Translations under genes and position numbers: made by a program
Part shown: one piece after another, positions 55,296 to 63,251 of the stretch
How the letters are laid out: every line of letters begins with the position of its first letter
Numbering within the stretch: position 1 is the stretch's first letter
The notes under the pieces: model-generated
What the model was told of the DNA's origin: nothing
The model's database searches: none
What the model saw: the letters and a program-made list of their open reading frames with translations, nothing else
Assembly: GCF_002379085.1 (NCBI RefSeq)
Contig: NZ_NBZW01000022.1
Span: 1-64,000 of the forward strand
Origin: Polaromonas sp. AET17H-212
GTDB lineage: Bacteria; Pseudomonadota; Gammaproteobacteria; Burkholderiales; Burkholderiaceae_C
Reading direction: 5' to 3'
Length of the DNA stretch: 64,000 nucleotides

Positions 55296-56966
55296 ATGAA
55301 CTTGCCCGCCTACCTCGCGCCTTTTCGGCCCCGCATCCTGTTGGCGCTGCGCGGCTACACGCGCGAACGCTTCAGCAAGGACCTGGGTGCGGGCATGACG
55401 GTCGGCATCGTGGCCCTGCCGCTGGCCATGGCTTTTGCGATTGCCTCGGGGCTGTCGCCGCAGGCCGGCATCTGGACCGCCATCATTGCCGGCGGGCTGA
55501 TTGCGCTGCTGGGCGGCTCGGCCGTGCAGATTGGCGGGCCGGCGGGCGCCTTCATCGTGATCGTCTACGGCATCGTCGAACAATACGGCCTGCCCAACCT
55601 GCTGATTTCCACCGCCTGCGCCGGCGTGCTGCTGTTCCTGCTCGGGTTTCTCAAAATGGGCACGCTGGTGCGCTACGTCCCGGTCAGCATCGTCGTCGGT
55701 TTTACCAACGGCATTGCCGTGCTGATTGCGCTGTCGCAGCTCAAGGACCTGCTGGGCCTGCAGATTGCCAAGATGCCGGCGGACTTTTTCTCGCAGATCA
55801 AGGCCCTGGCCGCCCATAGGGACTCCTTCAACGCCAGTGCCCTGGGCCTGGGCGTGGTCTGCTTTCTGGGCCTGGTGCTCTGGCCGAAACTGTTTGCCGT
55901 CCGTAACGGCGCCGGTAATGGTCTGGCCGCGCGCCTGATCAAGCGGGTGCAGGTGGTCGAGGGCCTGCAGCTGATGGGGGCCACCCGGGTGGTGTCGCGC
56001 GTGCCGGGACCGGTGGTGGCGCTGATCACGCTGACAGCCTTTGCCTGGCTGCTGAGTCTGCCGGTGGAAACCATAGGCTCGCGTTTTGGCGGTATTCCGC
56101 GCGCGCTGCCGGCCTTCGCACTGCCCGATTTTTCCTGGGACACGGTGCGGCTGCTGCTGCCACCCACGCTGACCATCGCCGTGCTGGGCGCGGTGGAGTC
56201 GCTGCTGTGCGCACGTGTCGCCGACCAGATGTCCGGCCTGCCCAAGCACGACCCCAACCAGGAGCTGATGGCCCAGGGCGTCGCCAACTTCGTCGTGCCT
56301 TTTTTCGGCGGCATGCCGGCCACCGGCACGATCGCCCGCACCGTGACCAACTTGCGGGCGGGCGCCACCTCCCCGATCGCCGGCCTGGTGCATGCCCTCC
56401 TGCTGGTGGGGGTGGTGCTGATCGCCGCGCCGCTGGCCGTGCATGTGCCGCTGGCGGTACTGGCGGGCCTGCTGCTGCATGTGGCCTGGAACATGGGCGA
56501 GTGGCGCGAGTTTGCCCACCTGCGCCAGTACAGCAACCACTACCGGCTGCTGATGCTGGGCACATTCCTGCTGACCGTGGTGTTTGACCTCACGGTGGCG
56601 CTGCAGGTCGGCATGCTGCTGGCCTGCGTGCTGTTTGTGCAACGCATGAGCAGTTTGTTCCAGGTGGTGGAGACCGGACGCACCGACGACTCCATCCACT
56701 TCCAGCTCTATGGTTCGCTGTTTTTCGGCGCGGTCGCCAAGATCGACCCGGTGCTGTCGGTGGTGGAAAGCGCCCCGCAGGGCCTGCTGGTGCGCCTCGA
56801 TGCCCAGTCATTGCAGTCGCTCGATGCCTCGGGGCTGGATGTGCTGGGTCAGCTGCACAAGGCCATCGTGCTGCGCGGCGGCCGGCTGGTGATCTCCGGC
56901 CTGAACGCCCAGCCACGCGCGGTCATGGCGCGTGCAGGCTTTCTGGCGAAGGTGGAAGAACTATGA
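55296..56966 (+). CDS. SulP-family anion transporter with STAS domain
   Basis: The 556-residue inner-membrane protein has the SulP core of about 12-14 helices and a C-terminal STAS domain (about 445-555, LDAQSLQSLDASGLDVLGQL). Family members carry sulfate, bicarbonate or dicarboxylates; the substrate is not evident. ATG 55296, with GGAG eight bases upstream, is preferred over a GTG at 55275. The stop lies inside a dispersed repeat copy. Confidence 0.9.
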   Translation: MNLPAYLAPFRPRILLALRGYTRERFSKDLGAGMTVGIVALPLAMAFAIASGLSPQAGIWTAIIAGGLIALLGGSAVQIGGPAGAFIVIVYGIVEQYGLPNLLISTACAGVLLFLLGFLKMGTLVRYVPVSIVVGFTNGIAVLIALSQLKDLLGLQIAKMPADFFSQIKALAAHRDSFNASALGLGVVCFLGLVLWPKLFAVRNGAGNGLAARLIKRVQVVEGLQLMGATRVVSRVPGPVVALITLTAFAWLLSLPVETIGSRFGGIPRALPAFALPDFSWDTVRLLLPPTLTIAVLGAVESLLCARVADQMSGLPKHDPNQELMAQGVANFVVPFFGGMPATGTIARTVTNLRAGATSPIAGLVHALLLVGVVLIAAPLAVHVPLAVLAGLLLHVAWNMGEWREFAHLRQYSNHYRLLMLGTFLLTVVFDLTVALQVGMLLACVLFVQRMSSLFQVVETGRTDDSIHFQLYGSLFFGAVAKIDPVLSVVESAPQGLLVRLDAQSLQSLDASGLDVLGQLHKAIVLRGGRLVISGLNAQPRAVMARAGFLAKVEEL

Positions 56967-57022
56967 AAATGATAGCTGCTCGCGCCTATTTCATAAGGGA
57001 TGCAACCCCTTTTGACGCCTGA
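56962..57022 (+). repeat. Short dispersed palindromic repeat, copy F
   Basis: ACTATGAAAATGATAGCTGC is the core and includes the TGA stop of the SulP gene. The tail GGGATGCAACCCCTTTTGAC is diverged but ends in the same TTTTTGA-like motif as copy G. Confidence 0.65.
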
Positions 57023-57024
57023 TT

Positions 57025-57621
57025 TCAGCGGCTGGGACCGCTCGGCCCGGTCACCTCGGCATCGACCGAGGCGGTGCGCACAACGCGCAGTTCCCGGTCA
57101 AACACCACGGTGAAAATTCTCGACGTGACCGGGGGCGAGAGGTAACGCCAGTCGTAGTGGGTTTCCTGCTGCAGGGCATACGGCGTGACCCGCATCGGTT
57201 TGCCCAGCATCTTGCGCACCTGCTCCATGGGCATGCCGGGCAGCACCAGCGCGAAATTCTGCGGCGTCAGGACCTGGCGCAACGCGCTCATCCTGCCGTC
57301 CGGGCCGATGGTGATCATGTAGTTGACCTGGCCCTCGGGCTGGCGGTTGTACTCCAGCGTGCGCGCACCGGGCTGGGCGGCCACGCCGGGAAAGGGGTTG
57401 CCGGCCAGGTCGGCGGCTGCCCAGATTTTTTCGGGCTCGCCGAAGCGGGCGCGCACATCGGCTTCGGTGGCCACACCCTCCTCGAGTTCGGCGATGCGCT
57501 GCGGGTCGCAACCCGCCATCCCCAGCAATACCGACAGCAGTCCCATGAGAGCCCAGCCCCTTGTGTGCGCCCGGCCCGTCACTGCGCGGCCTGCCCGGAA
57601 AACGAAAAAAGGCAGGCGCAT
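57025..57621 (-). CDS. BamE/SmpA-like outer-membrane lipoprotein
   Basis: This 198-residue lipoprotein has an extended N-terminus, a hydrophobic segment and the lipobox LLGMAGC (Cys38). Two BamE/SmpA-like repeats follow: LEEGVATEADVRARFGEPEK (near 47) and LPGMPMEQVRKMLGKPMRVT (near 127), the second with HYDWRYL. BamE proteins normally have one such domain, so this is probably a BamE-fold relative rather than BamE. Divergent from DUF3460 with a 51-base gap. Confidence 0.8.
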   Translation of the reverse strand: MRLPFFVFRAGRAVTGRAHTRGWALMGLLSVLLGMAGCDPQRIAELEEGVATEADVRARFGEPEKIWAAADLAGNPFPGVAAQPGARTLEYNRQPEGQVNYMITIGPDGRMSALRQVLTPQNFALVLPGMPMEQVRKMLGKPMRVTPYALQQETHYDWRYLSPPVTSRIFTVVFDRELRVVRTASVDAEVTGPSGPSR

Positions 57622-57672
57622 GATGGTCCCCGGTAAAATCCGTCAATTCAACATTTCAGGCAGTTTAGTCCC

Positions 57673-57897
57673 ATGTCCATTTTCGCCCGCCCCCACTACA
57701 CCTCGGAAGTGACCCAGTTCATTGAGGAACTCAAGGCGAAAAAACCCACGCTGGAGGCCGAACAGCGCGAGGGTCGCGCGATCTGGTGGGACAAGGAGCT
57801 GGACCGTTCCGAGCAGGCCGACTACCAGGATGCCCGCGTGCCGCAGCAGCCCTATGTGTATGGCACCAGCGGCCACCCGAACAGCGAACAGTCCTGA
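57673..57897 (+). CDS. DUF3460 family protein
   Basis: This 74-residue protein, opening MSIFARPHYTSEVTQFIEEL, has the WWDKELDRSEQADYQDARVP motif that defines DUF3460, a family restricted to Betaproteobacteria. It commonly sits just before scpA, as here. Function is unknown. Confidence 0.92.
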   Translation: MSIFARPHYTSEVTQFIEELKAKKPTLEAEQREGRAIWWDKELDRSEQADYQDARVPQQPYVYGTSGHPNSEQS

Positions 57898-57902
57898 GAC
57901 CC

Positions 57903-57965
57903 ATAGTCAAAAAGGCCTCCAGCCCTTGCTGGATATGCGCAGACAGCTATTGTTTTCATAGTTAC
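57903..57965 (-). repeat. Short dispersed palindromic repeat, copy G
   Basis: On the minus strand it reads ACTATGAAAACAATAGCTGT followed by CCAGCAAGGGCTGGAGGCC and TTTTTGACTAT. This is one of the best-preserved copies. It lies between DUF3460 and scpA. Confidence 0.8.
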
Positions 57966-57986
57966 TGACGCCACCGCCCCACCCCC

Positions 57987-58859
57987 ATGTCCACGATCAC
58001 CGAACTGCCGCCCTCGCCGTCCGAGCCGGGTTCGCCGCCCGACGCGCTGCCGCTGGCCGGCATGCCCGCGGTGATCGACCAGGTCGCGCTGGCCCGCCTG
58101 TACGGCGAGCCGCTGTTTGCGATGCCGCAGGACCTGTACATTCCGCCCGACGCGCTGCAGGTGTTCCTGGAAGCCTTCGAAGGTCCGCTGGACCTGTTGC
58201 TGTACCTGATCCGCAAGCAGAACTTCAACATCCTCGACATCCCGATGGCGGCTGTCACGCGCCAGTACCTGGTGTATGTCGATGAAATCCGCGCCACCAA
58301 CCTGGAACTGGCCGCCGAGTACCTGCTGATGGCCGCGATGCTGATCGAGATCAAGTCGCGCATGCTGCTGCCGCCGAAAAAGGTCGCCGACGGCCAGGAG
58401 CCGGAAGACCCGCGCGCCGAACTGGTGCGCCGCCTGCTGGAATACGAGCAGATCAAGCTGGCGGCCCACAAACTCAACGACATCCCGCAGTTTGGCCGCG
58501 ACTTCCTGCGCGCCCAGGTCTATGTGGAGCAGGCGCTGCAGCCGCGTTTCCCCGAGGTCAGCGTGGTCGACCTGCAGGAAGCCTGGCGCGACATCGTCAA
58601 ACGCGCCAAGCTGGTGCAGCACCATGTGATCTCCCGCGAGGAGCTCTCGGTGCGCGAACACATGAGCATCGTGCTGCGCAAGCTGCAGGGCCAGAAGTTT
58701 GTCGAGTTCGAGCACCTGTTCGAAACCGCCCGCGGCATGCCGGTGTTGGTGGTCACCTTCATCGCGCTGCTTGAACTCTCCAAGGAAGGCCTGATCGACG
58801 TGACCCAGGCCGAGGCCTACGCGCCGATTTACGTGCGCCTGGCTTACACGCCGGCCTGA
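57987..58859 (+). CDS. scpA: Segregation and condensation protein A
   Basis: ScpA is the kleisin that bridges the SMC heads in bacterial condensin. The 290-residue protein has the conserved FEGPLDLLLYLIRKQNFNIL start of the kleisin N-domain, the YLLMAAMLIEIKSRMLLP helix and a C-terminal winged helix (LELSKEGLIDVTQAEAYAPI). The N-terminal 50 residues are a Pro-rich extension. scpB is not visible in the window. Confidence 0.95.
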   Translation: MSTITELPPSPSEPGSPPDALPLAGMPAVIDQVALARLYGEPLFAMPQDLYIPPDALQVFLEAFEGPLDLLLYLIRKQNFNILDIPMAAVTRQYLVYVDEIRATNLELAAEYLLMAAMLIEIKSRMLLPPKKVADGQEPEDPRAELVRRLLEYEQIKLAAHKLNDIPQFGRDFLRAQVYVEQALQPRFPEVSVVDLQEAWRDIVKRAKLVQHHVISREELSVREHMSIVLRKLQGQKFVEFEHLFETARGMPVLVVTFIALLELSKEGLIDVTQAEAYAPIYVRLAYTPA

Positions 58860-59182
58860 CCGGCCGGCATGGCCGGTGGTGCATGCCACCGCTGGCCGCT
58901 GCGCCCCGCAGTGTGCTGCGGGTTTCTCACGCCCAACCCGGGCGCACACTTCAACGGGCACCCGCTTGGTCCATCTGCGCGCCGGCGGGACCGGAGCTGA
59001 CTGCCGTTGAAGGTCACTCATCCCTGTGTCGCACCGCCAAAAATACGAATACCAGCGAACAATTGATAAGGTGTTGTTTTTTTTACTGATTCAGTAACTT
59101 ATTACGTTTTCTCGGCCTGCCCGCCTACATTTTTTAACAAAATGCACGGTCATGATGGCTTGGTACTACAAGGCCAAGCACC
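58860..59182. other. Intergenic region before the two-partner secretion genes
   Basis: The first half is GC-rich with a hairpin CCGCAGTGTGCTGCGG near 58906, a possible terminator of scpA. The second half (about 59035-59150) is AT-rich, unlike the rest of the window, with an eight-T run and a perfect 15-base palindrome. It probably contains the promoter and operator of tpsB. No gene is seen. Confidence 0.55.
59083..59097. promoter_or_regulatory. Perfect palindrome in the tpsB promoter region
   Basis: TTACTGA-T-TCAGTAA is a 7+1+7 perfect inverted repeat about 86 bases before the tpsB start. Its setting in AT-rich DNA is that of an operator. The binding factor is unknown. Confidence 0.5.
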
Positions 59183-60937
59183 ATGCACCAGACGCAACGA
59201 CCCGACCGGGCAATCGACACCCATTTGTCCACCGCTTCCCGGCGCTGCGATTCCTGGCGTTTTCCCCTGAACAAAAGCCTGGTGCCGTTTGCGCTCCTGG
59301 TGCTCAGCCAAAGCCTGTTGGCCCAACAGATCCCCGGCGCCGGCAGCCAGATGCAGCAGATTCCTGCGGCCCCGGTGCCGCAAAAAGCACCGCCCGAAAT
59401 CCGCATCGAAAGAGGGACCGCGCCCGTCGCCTCCACTGCGGATGAGGCAAAAATCCTGGTCCGCAGCCTGCGCGTCACGGGCGCCAAAGCTTATACCGAA
59501 GCCGAGCTGATCGCGATCACCGGCTTCACCCCCGGCACCGAGCTGACACTCACCGATCTGAACGCCATGGCGTCGAAGATCACGACCCACTATGCAAAAA
59601 ACGGCTATTTTGTGGCCCGGGCCTACCTGCCCGCGCAGCAGATTGCGAACAACACCGTCACCATCGAGGTCAGCGAGGGTCAATACGGCAAGATCATCCT
59701 GCGCAACCAGAGCACACTTTCCGACGACCAGGCCTACCGGCTGCTTGGCGGCCTGAACAGCGGCGATCCCATCACCAATGATCCGCTGGAGAGCCGACTG
59801 CTGCTGCTGTCGGACACGCCGGGGGTGAATGTCAAATCGACGCTGGTCCCGGGCGCCACGCCGGGCACTTCCGATCTCATTGTTGATCTGACGCCGGGAA
59901 AACGCGTGAGCGGCAGCGTCGACTTCGACAACGCCGGTAACCGCTACACCGGCGAATACCGACTGGGCGCGACCGTCAACCTCAACAATCCGCTGGGGCT
60001 GGGCGACCAGGCCAGCGTGCGCGCCGTCACCTCCGGCTCCGGGCTCAACTACGGCCGCGCGTCCTACCAGGTGCCGTTCGGCAAAACCACCGTGGGCGTC
60101 GCTTACAGCCGGCTGGAATATGAACTGGGCAAGGAATTTGCCCCTCTTGGCGCCAACGGCACGGCAGAGATTGCCAGCATCTACGGCATCCGTCCGCTGA
60201 TCCGTTCACGCAACAACAACCTGTACACACAGCTCGCGTATGAAGCCCGGACGTTCCAGGACAGGATAGACAGCACCATCCCCCCATCGGTCACCGACAG
60301 GAAAGCCGACGTGTTGCTGGCCAGTCTTTATGGCGACCACCGGGACAATCTGGGCGGCGGCGGGATCAGCGCCTATTCGCTGACCTGGTCAATCGGCAAC
60401 CTCGACATACAAACGCCGGCGGCGCTGGCCGCGGACGCGGCGAGCGCCCGAAGCAATGGTTCCTACAACAAGCTCGCCTTCACGGCCACGCGGCTGCAGC
60501 GCGTCACCAACCTCGTGTCGCTGTATGGCTCCATCAGCGGTCAGGTCGCCTCGAAAAACCTCGATTCATCGGAGAAGATGGACCTGGGCGGCATGAACGG
60601 CGTGCGCGCCTATCCCCAAGGTGAAGCCTCCGGCGACCAGGGCTACCTGGTCAACCTCGAAGCCCGGCTGCTGCTGGCGGGGCTTTCGGAACGCGTGCCG
60701 GGCCAGGTGCACCTGATCGGTTTTGTTGACGCCGGCAGCGTCACGATTCACAAAAACCCCTGGTTCACCGGGAACAACCACAGAAACCTGGGTGCTTACG
60801 GCGTGGGCGCCAGTTGGGGCGAACCCGGCAACTTCCTGGTGAGGACGTACTACGCCCGCAAGCTCGGCAACGAAGAGGCGATCTCCGCCCCCGACAAGTC
60901 AGGCCGGTTCTGGATCCAGGCCATCAAGTATTTCTGA
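59183..60937 (+). CDS. Two-partner secretion outer-membrane transporter TpsB (ShlB/FhaC/HecB)
   Basis: This 584-residue transporter exports its TpsA partner across the outer membrane. After a long signal region (cleavage near residue 47) come a Pro/Gln-rich stretch, two POTRA domains (about 90-165 and 170-240) and a 16-strand barrel. The lid-loop signature MNGVRAYPQGEASGDQG (VRGY/GE type) is intact, as is the C-terminal Phe. ATG 59183 is preferred; the frame has no better start. The TpsA gene follows by 47 bases. Confidence 0.93.
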   Translation: MHQTQRPDRAIDTHLSTASRRCDSWRFPLNKSLVPFALLVLSQSLLAQQIPGAGSQMQQIPAAPVPQKAPPEIRIERGTAPVASTADEAKILVRSLRVTGAKAYTEAELIAITGFTPGTELTLTDLNAMASKITTHYAKNGYFVARAYLPAQQIANNTVTIEVSEGQYGKIILRNQSTLSDDQAYRLLGGLNSGDPITNDPLESRLLLLSDTPGVNVKSTLVPGATPGTSDLIVDLTPGKRVSGSVDFDNAGNRYTGEYRLGATVNLNNPLGLGDQASVRAVTSGSGLNYGRASYQVPFGKTTVGVAYSRLEYELGKEFAPLGANGTAEIASIYGIRPLIRSRNNNLYTQLAYEARTFQDRIDSTIPPSVTDRKADVLLASLYGDHRDNLGGGGISAYSLTWSIGNLDIQTPAALAADAASARSNGSYNKLAFTATRLQRVTNLVSLYGSISGQVASKNLDSSEKMDLGGMNGVRAYPQGEASGDQGYLVNLEARLLLAGLSERVPGQVHLIGFVDAGSVTIHKNPWFTGNNHRNLGAYGVGASWGEPGNFLVRTYYARKLGNEEAISAPDKSGRFWIQAIKYF

Positions 60938-60984
60938 CATTTGTCAGCTTCTGCGCCAACACGACAGCACACAAGGACTCACCC

Positions 60985-63207
60985 ATGAACCGAATTCACC
61001 AATCCATCTGGAACAACAGCTCCGGCACCTTCGTCGCCGTGTCTGAAAACGCCGGCGGCGCAGGCAAGAAAAAATCCTCATCCACGACAGGACGCCCCGG
61101 CGCCGCGAACTTCGCCATCAAGGCGCTGTCAGCCTGTCTGATGCTCGGCCTGGGCGCCGCTGCCTATGCCCTGCCCACAGGCGGTGTGGTGGCGGCCGGT
61201 GGCGCCAGCATCACCAGCAGTGCGTCTACCACCACCATCACGCAATCCACCGCCAACACGGTGATCAACTGGCAGAGCTTCGGCATTGCCGCCGGCCAGA
61301 CCGTGCAGTTCGTACAGCCCGGCAGCACGTCGGTGGCCCTGAACCGGGTCCTGGGCACCGATCCGTCCAGCATCATGGGCAACCTCTCGGCCAACGGCAG
61401 GGTCTTTCTGCTCAACCCGAACGGCGTCCTGTTCGGCAGCGGCGCATCGGTGAACGTCGGCGGGCTGGTCGCCTCCACCATGAGTCTTAGCGATGCCAAG
61501 TTCATGGCAGGCGATTATTCCTTCACCGACGCGGGAAGCGGCTCGGTCGTCAACCAGGGCAACATCACCGCGGCCGATGGCGGCTACGTGGCACTGATGG
61601 GCAAAACCGTCAGCAACCAGGGCGTGATTTCCGCCAGACTCGGTTCGGTAGCGCTTGCCGCCGGCAATGCCGTCACCATGGACGTGGCCGGCGACGGCCT
61701 GCTCAATATTTCGGTGGCCCAGGGCGCGGTCAACGCGCTGGTTGAAAACGGCGGCCTGATTCGCGCCGATGGCGGCCGCGTGCTGCTGACGGCCCAGGCG
61801 GCCGGCGACCTGCTGCAAACCGCGGTCAACAACACCGGTGTGATCCAGGCGCAGACCATTGGAAGCCGCAACGGCACCATCCTGCTGCTGGGCGACATGC
61901 AGAGCGGCACCATGAATGTCAGCGGCACGCTGGATGCCAGCGCCCCGAATGGCGGCAACGGCGGCTTCATTGAAACCTCGGCGGCGCGCGTCAGCATCCG
62001 CGACGATGTACGCGTCACCACCGCAGCGCCTCAGGGCCTGATGGGCACCTGGCTGATCGATCCGCAGGACTTCATCATCGGCGCGGGCGGCAACATTTCC
62101 GGTGTCACGCTCTCGGCCCAGCTGGTGAACAACAGCATCACCATCACGACGGCAGCCGGCACCGGCAACGGTGATATTTTTGTCAACGACGCGATCACCT
62201 GGACAGCCGCCGGCGCCCCGACGACCCTCACCCTTACGGCCGACCGGGACACCAACATCAATGCGGCAGTCACGGCCACCAACGGGAATTTTTCAGTCTG
62301 CTGCGGACGCGATGTCAATGTGAACGCCGCCTTGACCACCACCAACGGAAGCATCCTGCTGAGCGCCGGGCGCAATGTCAACGTCAATGCCGCCATCACC
62401 ACCACCGATGGCAACCTCATGATGTGCGCGGCCAACGATGTCAACATCAGCAGCAAGATCACGGTGACCAATGGGACGCTGGATCCCACCCGCAGCCTCG
62501 GCCTGCCCCGGGGCCTGACCATCAGCGCGGACACGGACGGCACCGGCCCGGGCATCGCGGGCGGCACGGTGATCTTCGCGCCACTCGCGCCACCCGTGGC
62601 CGTCACCAACGCGCCGGTCCTCATCACCTACAACCCCATCTCGTACACCACGCCGACGGACTATGCGCCCAAATTCACCCTGACCGCAGGTGCGACGCTG
62701 ACGCAGCGCATGCTGGTCTTCCCCGATGTCATCAGATACTTCGATGGCACCACCAATGCCGTTCTCACCACACTCAAAGGCAACCCAGCCGGCGTGAGCC
62801 TGATTGCCGGCCCCGGGGCCACCGCCACTTTCGACAATGCGACCGCAGGAACGAATAAAGCCGTCACCTTCAGCGGCTACACGCTGGGTGGGCCGAATGC
62901 CAGCCAGTATGCTTTCGCGTCGAATTGCTGCGGGCCCATCGTTCAGAAAACAACCGCGACCATCAGGCCGGCCGTCACCGGTTTGAACTCGGATGGCAGT
63001 TTCAATCTACCGTATGTTGAACTGGCCATGCCGGCACTCGTCACTCTGGCCTCGTATCGTTCGGGGCTGATGCCAACCTACATGTCTGACGCTGGTGATG
63101 TCTTTTTCGTCACCAAGGAAGAAGAGGTGGCGCCCACGGTGATACCGTTCGCCCCGCCGCCGCCGTACGTCGCACCACGTTATGCACCCCGGCCAGCGCG
63201 TAACTGA
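60985..63207 (+). CDS. Two-partner secretion exoprotein TpsA with YDG domain
   Basis: This 740-residue exoprotein is small for a TpsA. It has an extended signal peptide region (MNRIHQSIWNNSSGTFVAVS), a signal helix ending near AYA, and a filamentous-hemagglutinin N-domain (about 68-320: NTVINWQSFGIAAGQTVQFV, NPNGVLFGSGASVNVGGLVA). Short beta-helix repeats near 420-500 carry Cys439-Cys440 and Cys481. A YDG-type domain (YFDGTTNAVLTTLKGNPAGV) with Cys648-Cys649 follows. The tail is Pro-rich. It has no adhesin or toxin domain I recognise. Confidence 0.9.
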   Translation: MNRIHQSIWNNSSGTFVAVSENAGGAGKKKSSSTTGRPGAANFAIKALSACLMLGLGAAAYALPTGGVVAAGGASITSSASTTTITQSTANTVINWQSFGIAAGQTVQFVQPGSTSVALNRVLGTDPSSIMGNLSANGRVFLLNPNGVLFGSGASVNVGGLVASTMSLSDAKFMAGDYSFTDAGSGSVVNQGNITAADGGYVALMGKTVSNQGVISARLGSVALAAGNAVTMDVAGDGLLNISVAQGAVNALVENGGLIRADGGRVLLTAQAAGDLLQTAVNNTGVIQAQTIGSRNGTILLLGDMQSGTMNVSGTLDASAPNGGNGGFIETSAARVSIRDDVRVTTAAPQGLMGTWLIDPQDFIIGAGGNISGVTLSAQLVNNSITITTAAGTGNGDIFVNDAITWTAAGAPTTLTLTADRDTNINAAVTATNGNFSVCCGRDVNVNAALTTTNGSILLSAGRNVNVNAAITTTDGNLMMCAANDVNISSKITVTNGTLDPTRSLGLPRGLTISADTDGTGPGIAGGTVIFAPLAPPVAVTNAPVLITYNPISYTTPTDYAPKFTLTAGATLTQRMLVFPDVIRYFDGTTNAVLTTLKGNPAGVSLIAGPGATATFDNATAGTNKAVTFSGYTLGGPNASQYAFASNCCGPIVQKTTATIRPAVTGLNSDGSFNLPYVELAMPALVTLASYRSGLMPTYMSDAGDVFFVTKEEEVAPTVIPFAPPPPYVAPRYAPRPARN

Positions 63208-63251
63208 TCACCGCATATCTGTTGGATGAGTCTTACGTACAGGTTTACGGC

